From Cacajao melanocephalus (lineage: Eukaryota; Chordata; Mammalia; Primates; Pitheciidae), in contig CAUYLG010026875.1 of NCBI GenBank assembly GCA_963573385.1, positions 1 through 64,000 on the forward strand: 64,000 nucleotides of DNA, read 5' to 3'. Every line of letters starts with the position of its first letter. Position 1 is the stretch's first letter. The notes under the pieces are model-generated. The model searched no databases and was not told the origin of the DNA. It was given only the letters and a program-made list of their open reading frames with translations. Below are positions 15,031-26,420 of the stretch, piece after piece. The position numbers and the translations under genes are program-made.

Positions 15031-16060
15031 ACATTCTGCATAATTAGAGAGGGAAGGTTACTCAGTTAGAAATGTTTGTATTTGTGGGGATCCAGCTGAA
15101 TCCGCCTGAAAAGAATAAGGAAATGGCAGAGAAATTAAACATGAGAAACACATTTCAGGACTGTAAGGGAAAAAAGTAGCAACGTAAAATAATGTGCTTT
15201 AAGTCTTGGAATATTGAAAAAGTGGATGAAAAGGACCATGTCTTAAAGGAAACAAGCAGTGGCATCAGTTCCTGTTAGGTTCCTTTTGGCCCAGGTTTCA
15301 AAAGCATCAAATAGCAGCTCAAGATCAGAAGTCTGAAGGAGATTTTCCAATTGAAACAAGTAAAGGGATGAAAGAGAGCCAAGTATTAACAGGCAGGTTT
15401 CACAGGCTTTAATTTATCCCATAATAAGAGGCAGTGGAATGAGCCACTATAGCCCAGGAATGAAAATGGCTGCTCAGGAAAATAGTGGATGGTGTCTCAG
15501 ATAAATGCTAACTTCAGTGTAATATTTGGTCAGAAATAGGGGAGTTAGGATAAATAGCAATTAACAATTTTTTTATTATAAAATAAAAAGCACCACAAAT
15601 ATTACCTGTTGACTGATGCTCTTTTCTTTGGAATTTTCTAGACTTCCAAGAAACTAGAAGCATTTCAATGCCAGTGTATAAGATAGGATGTAGATCTGTA
15701 AAATGAACCTTCCTTCAGATTTAATGATTCCATAGTGCCAAAAATACTGCTTTGCAGCGTTATTGCTTCCAAACAAATGCAAATTTATAGGGTATGGATT
15801 CTGAATAACATGAATGAACTGATTGCCATTCTGGCCAGGATAACTCCATAAAGATTATCTCTGCAGACTCTCCTTTCCTTCAGTTTCTGCTATGGACTTT
15901 GGCAAAACTAAATACTAGGTTCTGGGAATATAAATATACTTGGAATAATTGTTATCAAAGCTAATGATATGTTTTTTAAAATTTTTATAGTAATGAATAT
16001 GGCATACTCATAATTTTATGTGTTTTGTGGATGCTTTTTAAGTCAATAAAAGTGAAACTT
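15031..16060. other. No recognised element
   Basis: I see nothing callable here. Base composition matches the surrounding unique sequence. Confidence 0.5.
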
Positions 16061-16230
16061 GGTTAGGCGCAATGGTTCATGCCTGTAATCCCAGCACTTT
16101 GGGAGGCCAAGGGGGGAGGATCACTTGAGGCCAGGAGTTCAAGACCAGCCTAGGCAACACAGTAAGACCCCCATCTCTACAATAAATAGATAAATGAAGT
16201 AAAAAACAAAACAAGAAAAAGTTAAGCTCT
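16061..16230 (+). mobile_element. Alu left monomer (FLAM-like or 3'-truncated Alu), sense
   Basis: Only the left Alu arm is present, from 'ggttaggcgcaatggttcat' through 'agcactttgggaggccaagg' to 'cccccatctctac', followed by an A-rich tail. The right arm is absent, so this is either a free left Alu monomer or a truncated dimer. Confidence 0.85.
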
Positions 16231-16776
16231 TGAGAGGTTTGTTAATCTCTAATCTCCCAGGCCTTGAAGGAAGCATACCTATTAGCATGAGAGATGTGAA
16301 TGCTGTCTCTTGCTGCTTCAAGGAACATATTTTTAAGCAGTCATTAAGATGCCTTTTAGTGAGATGAGATTGAGTAAGAAATTTAGGAGGATAATATTTT
16401 GACTTAACTATAACATAAGAATTTTGAATTGTAGATTTTAGACTCTAAAAACAAGATAATTGATTTTAATTGCTTCAAATTTTCTATTTTTAGATTTTTA
16501 ACTTGAAAAAGGTTTAAATATTTAACATTTAATTACTTCCTGGAAATTTTATAATTGTCTAGGATTAAAACTGGGGGCATATCTCAACTGACATTATTAA
16601 TTAGAATTTATGTATTGTGTTTATACATTTTATCTTACTGTTTACTTGTAAGCTCACAGTACTCTGTGGCTGGACATGAGTTTTAATACAAGAAGGAATA
16701 GAAGGGAAATGACATGCCAGAGAAGTTGATTTTCAGAATATATTTTTCTGATTCATGTTAAAGACCTGAGAGAGGC
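16231..16776. other. No recognised element
   Basis: AT-rich unique-looking sequence between the Alu monomer and the THE1 provirus. Confidence 0.5.
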
Positions 16777-17136
16777 CATATTAGTCTGTTTTCAAGCTGC
16801 CAGTAAAGACATATCTGAGACTGGGAAGAAAGAATGGTTTAATGGACTTAAAGTTCCACATGGCTGGGGTGGCCTCACAATCATGGCAGAAGGCAAGGAG
16901 GAGCAAGTCATATCTTACGTGGATAGCAACAGACAAAGAGAGAGCTTGTGCAGGAAAACTCCCATTTTTAAAACCATCATATCTCATGAGACTCATTTGC
17001 TATCATGAAAACAGCATAGGAAGACCTGCCCCCATAATTCAATCACCTCTCATTAGGTTTCTCCCACAACACACGGGAAGTATGGGAGTTACAATTCAAG
17101 ATGGGATTTGGGTGGGGACACAGCCAAACCATGTCA
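16777..17136 (-). mobile_element. THE1 LTR (3' LTR of the antisense provirus)
   Basis: A complete LTR of about 360 bp in reverse orientation. It shows 'ctgagactgggaagaaagaa', 'ggcagaaggcaaggaggagc', 'cataattcaatcacctctca' and 'gggtggggacacagccaaac' before the mutated end 'atgtca'. The first base pair of the terminus is eroded. The flanking pentamers 'gaggc' and 'agtgc' on the two sides of the provirus do not match well, so the target duplication has decayed. Confidence 0.95.
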
Positions 17137-17500
17137 TTATACCCCAGCCCCTCATGTCCTCATATTTTAAAACCAATCTGATGCATTCACATTTCAAAAT
17201 CAATCATGCTTTCCCAACAATCCTCCAAAGTCTTAACTCATTTTAACATTAATCCAAAGGCCCACAGTCCAATGTCTTACCTGAAGCAAGGCAAGTCCCT
17301 TCTGCCTATGAGCCTATAAAATCAAAAGCATTATAGTTACTTCCTAGATACAATGGGGGTACAGGCATTGGGTAAATACATCCATTCAAAATGGGAGAAA
17401 TTGGCCAAAACAGGGGCTACAGGCCCCATGCAAATCTGAAATCCAGTCAAATCTTAAAGCTCCAAAATGATCTCCTTTGACTCTATGTCTCACATCTTGG

Positions 17501-18139
17501 TCATGCTGATGCAAGAGGTGAGTTCCCATGGTCCTTGGCAAGTTGGCCCCTGTGGCTATGCTGAGTATAGCCTTCCTGGTTGCTTTCGTGGGCTGGTATT
17601 GAGTGTCTGCAGCTTTTGCAGGTGCACAGCATAGCTGTAGGTGGGTCTACCATTCTGTGATCTGGAGAATGACGGTCTCCTTTCACAGCTTCACTAGGCA
17701 GTGTCCCAGTAGGGACTCTGTGCTCTAGCAGAGTTTCTCCATGAGAGCCCCGCCCCTGCAGCAAACTTCTTCCTGGGCATCCAAATATTTGTATACATCC
17801 TCTGAAATCTAGGCAGAGGTTCCCAAATCTCAATTCTTGACATCTGTGCACCCACAGGCTCAATACCACATGGAAGCTGCCAAAGCTTGGGGTTTGCACC
17901 CTCTGAAGCCATAGCCCTAGCTGTACCTTGGGCCCTTTTAGCCATGGCTGGAGCTGTTGGGGCACAGGGCACCAAGTCCCTAGACTGCACACAGCACGGG
18001 GATCCTGGGCTTGACCCATGAGACCATGTTTTCCTCCTAGGTCTCCGGGCCTGTAATGGGAGGGGCTGCTGTGAAGACCTCTGACGTGCCCTGGAGGCAT
18101 TTTCCCCATTGTCTTCAGGATTAACATTTGGCTCCTCAC
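17501..18139 (-). pseudogene. Long open frame of the THE1 internal region (about 212 codons)
   Basis: An uninterrupted minus-strand frame lies in the middle of the THE1 internal region. THE1 copies often keep long frames here because the region is GC-richer, not because of a known conserved protein. I see no retroviral zinc knuckle, protease or polymerase motif. A shorter overlapping frame exists in another phase (17694-17990), which argues for composition rather than selection. I regard it as decayed MaLR internal sequence. Confidence 0.6.
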
Positions 18140-18658
18140 TACTTTTGCAAGTTTTTGTGGCCAGCTTGAATTTCTCCTCAGAAAATCTGATCTTCTTTTC
18201 TATGGCATTGCCAGGCTACAAATTTTCTAAACTTTTATGCTCTGATTTCCTTATAAAACTGAATGGCTTGAATAGCACTCAAGTCACCTCTTGAGTGCTT
18301 TGCTGCTTAGAAATTTCTTCTGCCAGATACCCTAAGTCACCTTTCTCAAGTTCAAATTTTCACAGATCTCTAGGGCAGGGGTAAAATGCCACGAGTCTGT
18401 TTGTTAAAACATAACAATAGTCACCTTTGCTCCAATTCCCAACAAGTTCTTCATTTCCATCTGAGACCACCTCAGCCTGAACTTTATTGTCCATTTCGCT
18501 ATCAGCATTTTGGTCAAAGCCATTCAACAAGTGTCTAGGGTATTCCAAACTTTCCTACATTTTCGTGTCTTCTTCTGAGCCCTCTAAACTGTTCCAACCT
18601 CTGCCTGTTACCCAGTTTCAAAGTCGCTTTGACATTTTTGGATATCTTTTCAGCAATA

Positions 18659-18675
18659 CCCTACTCCTGGTACCA
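18659..18675 (-). other. Primer-binding site of the THE1 provirus, tRNA-Leu type
   Basis: On the minus strand, six bases inside the 5' LTR, the sequence reads 'tggtaccaggagtaggg'. This is complementary to the 3' end of a leucine tRNA with one or two mismatches. Leucine priming is the defining feature of the ERVL group that THE1/MaLR belongs to. Confidence 0.75.
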
Positions 18676-18681
18676 ATTTAC

Positions 18682-19040
18682 TGTATTAGTTTTTTCAAGC
18701 TGCTGATAAAAACATACCTGAGAGTGGGAAGAAAAAGTGGTTTAATGGACTTACAGTTCCACATGGCTGGGGAGGCCTCACAATTATTGCAGAAGGCAAG
18801 GAGGGGCAAATCACATCTTACATGGATGGTGGCAGGCAAAGAAAGGGCTTGTGCAGGGAAACTCCCATTTTTTTAAACCATCAGATCTTGTGAGACTCAT
18901 TCACTATCATGAGAACAGTGTAGGAAAGACCCATCTCAATAATTAAATCACCTCCCACCGATTCCTCCCATGACATGTGGGAATTGTGGGGGTTATAATT
19001 CAAGATGAGATCTGGGTGGGGACACAGTTAAACTATACCA
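18682..19040 (-). mobile_element. THE1 LTR (5' LTR of the antisense provirus)
   Basis: This is the second LTR, about 359 bp, starting with the canonical reverse terminus 'tgtattag'. It parallels the left LTR throughout. By hand alignment the two differ at roughly 15-20% of positions, many of them CpG-type changes, which fits an early-simian insertion. Confidence 0.95.
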
Positions 19041-19659
19041 AGTGCTAAATCTAATCTCCCCAGCACAAGTTCCAAAAAGGCATCCACAGGACCAGGGCAG
19101 AGTTTAAGAGAAATAACTTCATGAAGGGAAGATGGAGGCCAGGCTCTCTTCCAACGTCAGGAGGAGCCACATCCCTTTTTACAACAGGGATGATGATTAG
19201 GCACGAAGAATTCTCAGAACAGAAATTGTCTCAGATGTATGCTAACCTCAGTGTGAGAGCAGAAACACTTTTGCTTGCTTTCTCTTGTGGTCATGAGGAG
19301 AGGTTTTCACTAAATGACTTAAAGCTACTGCACATATTCTGTCCACCCACAGAGAGGTAGAGAAATTTAATCAGCTGGGAAACTTGGGAAACATAATTAG
19401 CTGTGCAGCATTCAACACTGCCCTTTTGTCATTTAGAGCATCAGCTGCCCACGGTGAGGCCATATTTTCTTTTGCTGGAAAATGGCTGGTAAATGTGTGT
19501 AATTCTGAGGTTTAGTCGACATCTGTTTCTTACCAAGATACACACTTCAATTGACCTTCAGTAATAAGTTGATGTTTTGACATGCATAGTGATAATTTAT
19601 TCTCAAACTGTTTAGAATCTGCTAAAGAGATGTGATCTTTATTCCAGGATTCTTTCTGG
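19041..19659. other. No recognised element
   Basis: Nothing callable lies between the THE1 provirus and the MIR remnant. Confidence 0.5.
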
Positions 19660-19815
19660 GAGGGTGTGAGCAGTAAGTACTGCTATCCACATTTTAAAGA
19701 AGAAACAGAAACACAGAGTTTAAATTATGAAGTGTAGATCTCACAGATGGTAAGTAGATGAACTGTGACTTGAATCCATGTACTCCTACTCTAGAGACTG
19801 AATTTTTAACAACTA
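19660..19815 (-). mobile_element. MIR SINE, antisense
   Basis: The antisense MIR core is visible as 'ccacattttaaagaagaaac', 'agatggtaagtagatgaact' and 'gacttgaatccatgtactcc'. It is an old mammalian-wide SINE with approximate ends. Confidence 0.65.
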
Positions 19816-21042
<1,227 letters not shown>

Positions 21043-21095
21043 AAATATTGAAGAGATTGATATACACAAAAATATGTTTGTACACAAATACACAT

Positions 21096-21129
21096 TATCT
21101 ATCTATCTATCTATCATCTATCTATCTAT
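21096..21129. repeat. (TATC)n tetranucleotide microsatellite
   Basis: About eight ATCT-phase units with one 'atc' interruption. Simple repeat, probably polymorphic. Confidence 0.9.
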
Positions 21130-21215
21130 AATCCACAGAAGGAAGAAACCCACAGGAAAATAAGTGAGGTAATCTAGCGTGTACTTTCTGGAAAATAAAA
21201 ACCTCAAGCACTGAG

Positions 21216-21268
21216 GTTTTCTTACCTCAGTCACTCTTTTTAGTTTTCTTACCTCAGTCACTCTTTTA
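21216..21268. repeat. 27-bp tandem duplication
   Basis: The unit containing 'cttacctcagtcactctttt' occurs twice head to tail with a period of 27 bp and almost no differences, so the duplication is recent relative to the surrounding repeats. Confidence 0.9.
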
Positions 21269-21269
21269 A

Positions 21270-21580
21270 GTTGATCTCAGTCAAAGACTTTGGGTTAGGC
21301 AGTTTACTTGGGAGGTGGTCCCAGAAAGCTCAGGTGTGGGAAGAGAGAACATGAGAAGAGGGCGGGGCTCTGGGGATGTTACAGAGATGGTTACTCTTGT
21401 GGGCAACTTGAATGCAATCCTGGGGAACTCTTGTAAGATCTATGGAAAATAGGCCTCAGAATTGTTCCTCCTGGGACCAAATTATCTGGAGCCTATCTGT
21501 TACATCTCACTGGTGAAGGGTTTCTCCTGAGGATACAGCAAATTCCCTACAGTTCTGAGACTCCCTGAGCTTGGGCTGAT
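21270..21580 (+). repeat. Unclassified old interspersed repeat, copy 1
   Basis: The stretch from 'ggcagtttacttgggaggtg' through 'gtgggcaacttgaatgcaat' and 'aataggcctcagaattgttc' parallels 25275-25530 in the same block order. I cannot name the family. The shared order supports one dispersed repeat rather than chance. Confidence 0.4.
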
Positions 21581-21823
21581 TAAGCTCAAGAGAAGCATAA
21601 GGATCCTGGTAACTGGGGTGGGAGCTTGTGAGTTTCCCATGGTTGTAGGCATAGTCTGTGGGAGATTCCATAACAGGATGTTAACTGTGTCTGGGGAAAT
21701 ATTGATAGTAACCCGAAAGGTGCTTAAAACAAACTCAGATCTGAGATATGAGATAAAAGTTATTATCTTTTCATGTGGAATGGGAATAAATGATAAAAAA
21801 GAAGTCTGACATTTGGGTACAAA

Positions 21824-21862
21824 ATGATGATAACGATGATGATAATAATGATGATGATGACC
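21824..21862. repeat. Degenerate (GAT/AAT)n trinucleotide run
   Basis: Imperfect GAT and AAT trinucleotides. It produces an isoleucine-rich artefact frame on the minus strand. Confidence 0.85.
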
Positions 21863-21889
21863 ATCATGGTGGCGAAATAATCATATGGC

Positions 21890-22040
21890 ATTTTTGTTGT
21901 GTCGTGTACTCTTCTGAGCATTTTACATAGACACTGATATAATTCCTCCAACAACTCCTCCTCCAAGTGCTATGAAATAGTACCTGTATTATCCTCATTT
22001 TACAGATGAGCAAACTAGGGTAGAAAGAACACCAGTGAGT
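21890..22040 (-). mobile_element. MIR SINE, antisense
   Basis: Antisense MIR features in order: 'tctgagcattttacatagac', 'attatcctcattttacagat' and 'gagcaaactagggtagaaag'. Confidence 0.68.
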
Positions 22041-22169
22041 ATGTGTAACTTGTGGGAGGATTATGATCTTCCCACACCCCAAGAAGTGGGAGGATCATAA
22101 TCATGGCCCCAAACAGCTGGCTTCTGGAGTCCACACTGACATTACACTGCCCAATATGTTTGTGTCTTG

Positions 22170-22570
22170 CCAGTGGGAAAGAAAAATTATTCAGGGATAC
22201 TTGTTAACATATAGTAAGGAAGACTTTATTCAGGACCACACTATAGGTTCAAGTGCCACTACAATGGGATCTTTCGGTGGGAGAGAGAGACTGGGATCAA
22301 CTTCATTCATATAGAGGCAAGTAGGAATTTGCAGCCTAGAACCAGTGTGGGGGTCAATGGATGAGGAATTACTAACAGAAAAAACATCAGGGTGAGGGGG
22401 ATTCCAGTTACAGACAGGCCAGGCTTATAAGACTGTTGTGAGTTGCAGTTCTTTGCATCATCTGGGGAATTGTGGAGGATGGGGAACTTGATCAGATACC
22501 AAGAATATTAGGTGTCAAAAATGGAGGAGTTCTTTCAAAACTGACTTCGCAGGGTTCTTTGCTAAAATGG
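22170..22570 (-). mobile_element. Possible ERVL-type LTR fragment, antisense
   Basis: The minus strand carries a polyadenylation-like 'gaataaagtcttcctt' (antisense of 22216-22231) with LTR-like flanks. I could not assign a family. The overlapping 139-codon plus-strand frame (22472-22891) has no recognisable motif. Confidence 0.35.
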
Positions 22571-22889
22571 AATTTTACGGGGAAATGCACAGATAGGCCT
22601 AGGAGAAGTTTCAGAAACCTGACTAAAGTTTGGCCAACCTACTTTGGCCAAGCTTTGTCACTAGGACTTGCTTCAGCCTCATTAATTAGCTACATGACAA
22701 TCTTTGTTTGCCTTCAGATTGACTATTTACTCAAATTCGATTCTGGCAGCTTCACTGAAATTAAATGCATGGGTATCTTTCAACACTGTGATCCTGTTAT
22801 TAAGGGTCTATCCCTTAGAAATACTATAATGAGTATAAGAGTAGGTATAAATAAAATTGGTTGTATCAGATTTGTTCATACTAATCCCT

Positions 22890-23110
22890 AGCAAAAAACT
22901 AAGTAAATACCCATCAATCCTGTGATGTTCATACTAATTACAATACACTCAAGCGTATATGAAGGCATTAAAAATAATTAAAACTAAACCAGCTAAAAAG
23001 GAGCATTTCCATGAAGTACTATTGAGCAAGCAAAGTGGTATAAAAAGAAGTTTTCTTAACACTATTTTGTCTGAAAAATAAAAATGGTACAACTCTTAGT
23101 GAGTTAATGT
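22890..23110 (+). mobile_element. Possible L1MC/L1ME 3' remnant, sense
   Basis: 'aagtaaatacccatcaatcc', then 'gaaggcattaaaaataatta' and 'ctattgagcaagcaaagtgg' follow the order of the 3' part of old L1MC/L1ME elements. Match quality is low. Confidence 0.42.
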
Positions 23111-23589
23111 TAAATATATACAAAGTTGTCTGTTTCTGATTATATAACTTGGATAAAAATATTAAAATTTACAAAAATACAAAGTAAAGGGACATACAAC
23201 TTGACTTAATTGAATATGGTGCCTTGTTTCTGTGTATTCAATGGTTAATCTTTAAAATCAAGGAATGAAAGAAGCTAAAACAATGAAAAGAAAGATATTA
23301 TTCAGCCCCCCAAGTTATATATGTGGCATAATTATACTATTGAATTGATGTAAAATAATTTATGTGAACCCATGCAAAGAATTATATCTCTATAGCATAA
23401 AAGTCCTTTTAGTATAAAATTAATTTAATAAAATTCAAAAAGTGCCCTGGTGAGTATTTGGCTTATGATAAGTACTTAATAAATTACAATCTTGTATCAG
23501 TTTTATTTATAATAAATTACTATAAAATTACTCTAATGGAAAACAAATAAAATATAACTCTATGCTTTAAAATGTGGGAATGGATGAAA
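23111..23589. other. AT-rich sequence, nothing recognised
   Basis: No element or frame of note. Confidence 0.45.
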
Positions 23590-23990
23590 GGAGGAGAAGA
23601 TGAGAGTAAGGAGGAGTGTCCCAAATGAAATCGATGCCACTCCAGGGTCTAGCTGCAGATACAGCTTCATCTTCAAACATGATTTTCTCAGCTCCTCAAC
23701 AGCTGAGGGGCTGTGCTCAACACAGTCTCTCATAAGCCTCATCAGGGCATCTGGAGCAGGTCCATTGACCTGGTCACTTCCCACTGGATCCAGAGAGGCT
23801 CTGACTTATGCACTGGCTGGAGCACTGGGAGGCAGGTGTACAGGCTTGGAGGACAAATCCTCCCCCTTCATTCTCTCCAGTTCTTTTGCAGTTGAATGTT
23901 TCCATAAAGCTTCTAGAAAGATGTTCAAAATGATCAAGTGACTAGCTTGTTTCTTTTGAGATTGTAGCTGGTTCCATAACACACACACAT
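23590..23990 (-). other. GC-elevated block with a long, once-interrupted frame
   Basis: This block is visibly richer in G+C than its flanks. On the minus strand one phase runs from about 23988 to 23560, broken by a single TAA at 23806-23808, for about 143 codons. The plus strand also has a 113-codon frame at 23600-23941. The minus-strand translation has a plausible globular composition (acidic and leucine-containing helices), but I recognise no family. No poly(A) trace marks a processed pseudogene. It could be a decayed exon, an old retroviral or transposon fragment, or chance. Confidence 0.3.
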
Positions 23991-24240
23991 TTTTTTCTCT
24001 TTTGCCTGGTTCACTTGGCTTTTGTCCTTAGTGTGCTTGCACAAGTATTTTATTCATCTGAAAAGTATTAATATATATTCTTTGCCCCAAGATTCCTTTT
24101 TCTGTGGTATCAAAGCTAAGACAAGAGTGGAAAGAGAAAGACAGTACTGAATAGAGAGAGGAATCAAAACTACATAAAATAGGCTTAGAGGAAAATTATT
24201 TTGATTAAGCATATCTAACAGAAAAAACCTATCTATATTA

Positions 24241-24294
24241 AATATATATATGTTTATGTATGTTTGTATATATATATGTTTATATACATATATT

Positions 24295-24339
<45 letters not shown>

Positions 24340-24360
24340 GGGGAGAGAGAGAGAGTGTGT
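24241..24360. repeat. Compound TATG/TG/TA/GA microsatellite at an Alu tail
   Basis: TATG-rich sequence is followed by (TG)9, (TA)14 and a GA/GT run that leads directly into the antisense Alu, where its T-tract should be. Simple repeats commonly arise from Alu tails. Confidence 0.92.
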
Positions 24361-24622
24361 GTTTCACTCTTGTTGCCCAGGCTGGAGTGCAATGGCACAG
24401 TCTTGGCTGACTGCAACCTCTGTCTCTCAGGTTCAAGCAATTCTCCTGCCTCAGCCTCCTGAGGAATGCCCACCACCATGCCCAGCTAATTTCTGTATTT
24501 TTAGTAGAGAGAGGGTTTCAGCACGTTGGCCAGGCTGGTCTTGAACTCTTGATCTCATGTGATCCTTCCACTTTGGCCTTCCAAAGTGATGGGATTACAG
24601 GCATGAGCCACTGTGCCAGACC
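24351..24622 (-). mobile_element. AluS-like SINE, antisense
   Basis: Antisense Alu with 'tgttgcccaggctggagtgc', 'ttcaagcaattctcctgcct', 'tatttttagtagagagaggg' and 'gggattacaggcatgagcca'. A small deletion removes part of the 'agtagctgggattacag' linker. The tail is replaced by microsatellite sequence. Confidence 0.94.
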
Positions 24623-24676
24623 CATAATTGTTAATCGTTAGAATAATTTCTGAAACACAGAAAAAGGAAAGGATCC

Positions 24677-25034
24677 TGATATGGTTTGGCTGTGTCCCCA
24701 CCCAAATCTCATATTGAATTGTAGCTCCCATAATTCCCACATCTGGGAGGAACCAGTAAGAAATGATTGAATCATAGTTGCGGTTTCTCCCATACAGTCC
24801 TTGTGGTAGTGAGTAAGTCTCACGAGAGCTGATGGTTTTGTAAGGAGAAACCCCTTCGTTTAGTTTTCATTTCACTCTTGTCTGCTGCCACGTAAGGCAT
24901 GCCTTTTGCCTTCCACCGTGATTGTGAGGCCTCCCCGACCATGTGAAACTGTAAGTTCATTAAACCTCTTTTTCTTCATAAATTACCCAGTCTCAGGTAT
25001 GTCTTTATCAGCAGCGTGGAAAACAACTAATGCA
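24677..25034 (+). mobile_element. MSTA/THE1-type MaLR solo LTR with intact target duplication, sense
   Basis: The LTR starts 'tgatatggtttggctgtgtc' and ends 'gcgtggaaaacaactaatgca', about 358 bp. The U3-R part with 'cactcttgtctgctgccacg' is MSTA-like rather than THE1B. It is flanked on both sides by 'gatcc' (24672-24676 and 25035-25039), the 5-bp duplication expected of MaLR integration. No internal region remains, so LTR-LTR recombination left a solo LTR. Confidence 0.95.
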
Positions 25035-25274
25035 GATCCTAATTAATACCATTTCTGTTCAACATTGTGCTAAAAGGCAGAAAAAACAGAACAACATAAG
25101 AATTGTAAGTTCTGGGGGGAAAGGAACAAACTGTCACTATGGTAGTTCACAAAATATTCTTGTGCTCCTGTTTCTAGTTGCATAGGAGAATGGCAGGTCC
25201 CTATATCCTTCACAGTCTGGATTGGCCATGTGACTCACTTTGTCTGATTGTGTTAGATTCCCTGATGCAGACCT

Positions 25275-25530
25275 TCAGACAAGTATTCGAGTCCAAGCAG
25301 TTTATCTGGAGGTGTTCTGAAGGAATAGGTGAAGGGAATGAGAAAAACAAGATGGTGGAAGTGAAAGAAGAAATTAAGAGGTGAATTCCCAAGCATGTTA
25401 GCACCATAGGCAATTAGGGCTTAATTCCACTGGGGAGATTTGGGATGCAGCATAGCACATGCATCTCAGAGTTATCACAGGAAAATAGCAAAGCAACTCA
25501 TTACATTACTCACCAACTTTAATCAGTTAT
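25275..25530 (+). repeat. Unclassified old interspersed repeat, copy 2
   Basis: Block order follows 21290-21560: 'agcagtttatctggaggtgt', 'ataggcaattagggcttaat' and 'catctcagagttatcacagg'. No family name can be given with confidence. Confidence 0.38.
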
Positions 25531-26284
25531 TTTTTGAGGGCCTACCCCGGGAGCATAAATTCCCTTAATGTCTGTTTTGCTGGAGCAGAATAGGAGTCAG
25601 TTGCCATAGAAAGCCCTCATATGAAGAGACAGAATTTATTGTAGCAGGACCATTAATAGAAATGGTTCGTGTTGAGAACATTTGAGTGGACAATGATGGC
25701 ATTTGCTCTAGCAACCCTAGTGGAAGTCCTGTGTGTCCCTTCTGGGTTAAATAATTAACAGTGCACAGTTCATTACATTGTCCCTTTTTTTTTTTTTAGC
25801 TGATCTGGTAGATTTTGGGGGAAGCATGTCCAACATGGGAAGTTTAAAGTATGAGGTGGGAGAAGGTCTTTATGGAGGAAAGACAGGTAGGGTCCAGAGC
25901 AGGCCAAGACTCATGAACCTAATTGTTAAGACAAGGCAGGTGGGTGTATCTGAGCTGTTTTTTACACAGTACTGTAAGAGACAGAGTAAGTAAAACATGT
26001 TTTGTGTTTCAGACCAATGCTTCTCAAATTTGTATATAACATGGATTCTTTTAAAAGGAAAAGCATTTTCATATAATACCCCCTCCAGTGTTAAATTATC
26101 TTTAAATATTTCAAACATGAAGCTAGGTGAGAGCTCCTTATGTCTATGGTTTTTATGTGTCTTGAAAAGCAAAATAAATTTTCAAATACAACATAAATAA
26201 AACTATGAAACTAAGTACTTAATAAATGTTATTATTTTTATCATCATGATCATGGTCTAAATACGTTGTCCCTTTGCCTATGTC
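25531..26284. other. No recognised element; one poly(T) run
   Basis: A T13 run occurs at about 25784-25797 without a recognisable SINE beside it. Otherwise unique-looking. Confidence 0.45.
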
Positions 26285-26360
26285 ACTATGTTAGCTTGGG
26301 TTCCTATAACCAAATACCATAGCCTGGGTGGCTTACACAACAGAAATTTATTTTGTAAAG
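26285..26360 (-). mobile_element. MLT1-type LTR end, antisense fragment
   Basis: 'cataaccaaataccata'-like and 'gggtggcttacacaacagaa' followed by 'atttatttt' is the antisense of an MLT1 LTR 3' end. Only about 75 bp are recognisable. Confidence 0.55.
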
Positions 26361-26420
26361 ACAGGTGTAGTGAATGAGAAATAAATCATGATTGTTTTAA
26401 GCTGTTGACATTTGGAATTG

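Larger units (their letters stand above)
17137..18681 (-). mobile_element. THE1 internal region
   Basis: About 1.55 kb separate the two LTRs, close to the usual THE1 internal length, so this is a nearly full-length MaLR provirus rather than a solo LTR. Next to the 5' LTR lies a tRNA-Leu-type primer site. Beside the 3' LTR the sense strand is purine-rich, like a polypurine tract. No gag-pol-env reading frame is recognisable, as is normal for THE1. MaLRs are non-autonomous and depended on ERVL-type enzymes. Confidence 0.93.

Noticed and set aside
16772..19045. Target duplication of the THE1 provirus
   Set aside because: The pentamers 'gaggc' and 'agtgc' at the two ends agree too poorly to be called, and one terminus is mutated.
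22472..22891. 139-codon plus-strand open frame as a gene
   Set aside because: No recognisable domain, no promoter or splice context, and it overlaps LTR-like and L1-like sequence. Length alone is not enough in a window with many frames.
24241..24345. Tyrosine/isoleucine-rich reading frames
   Set aside because: They are translations of TA/TG microsatellite sequence and appear in several phases and on both strands.
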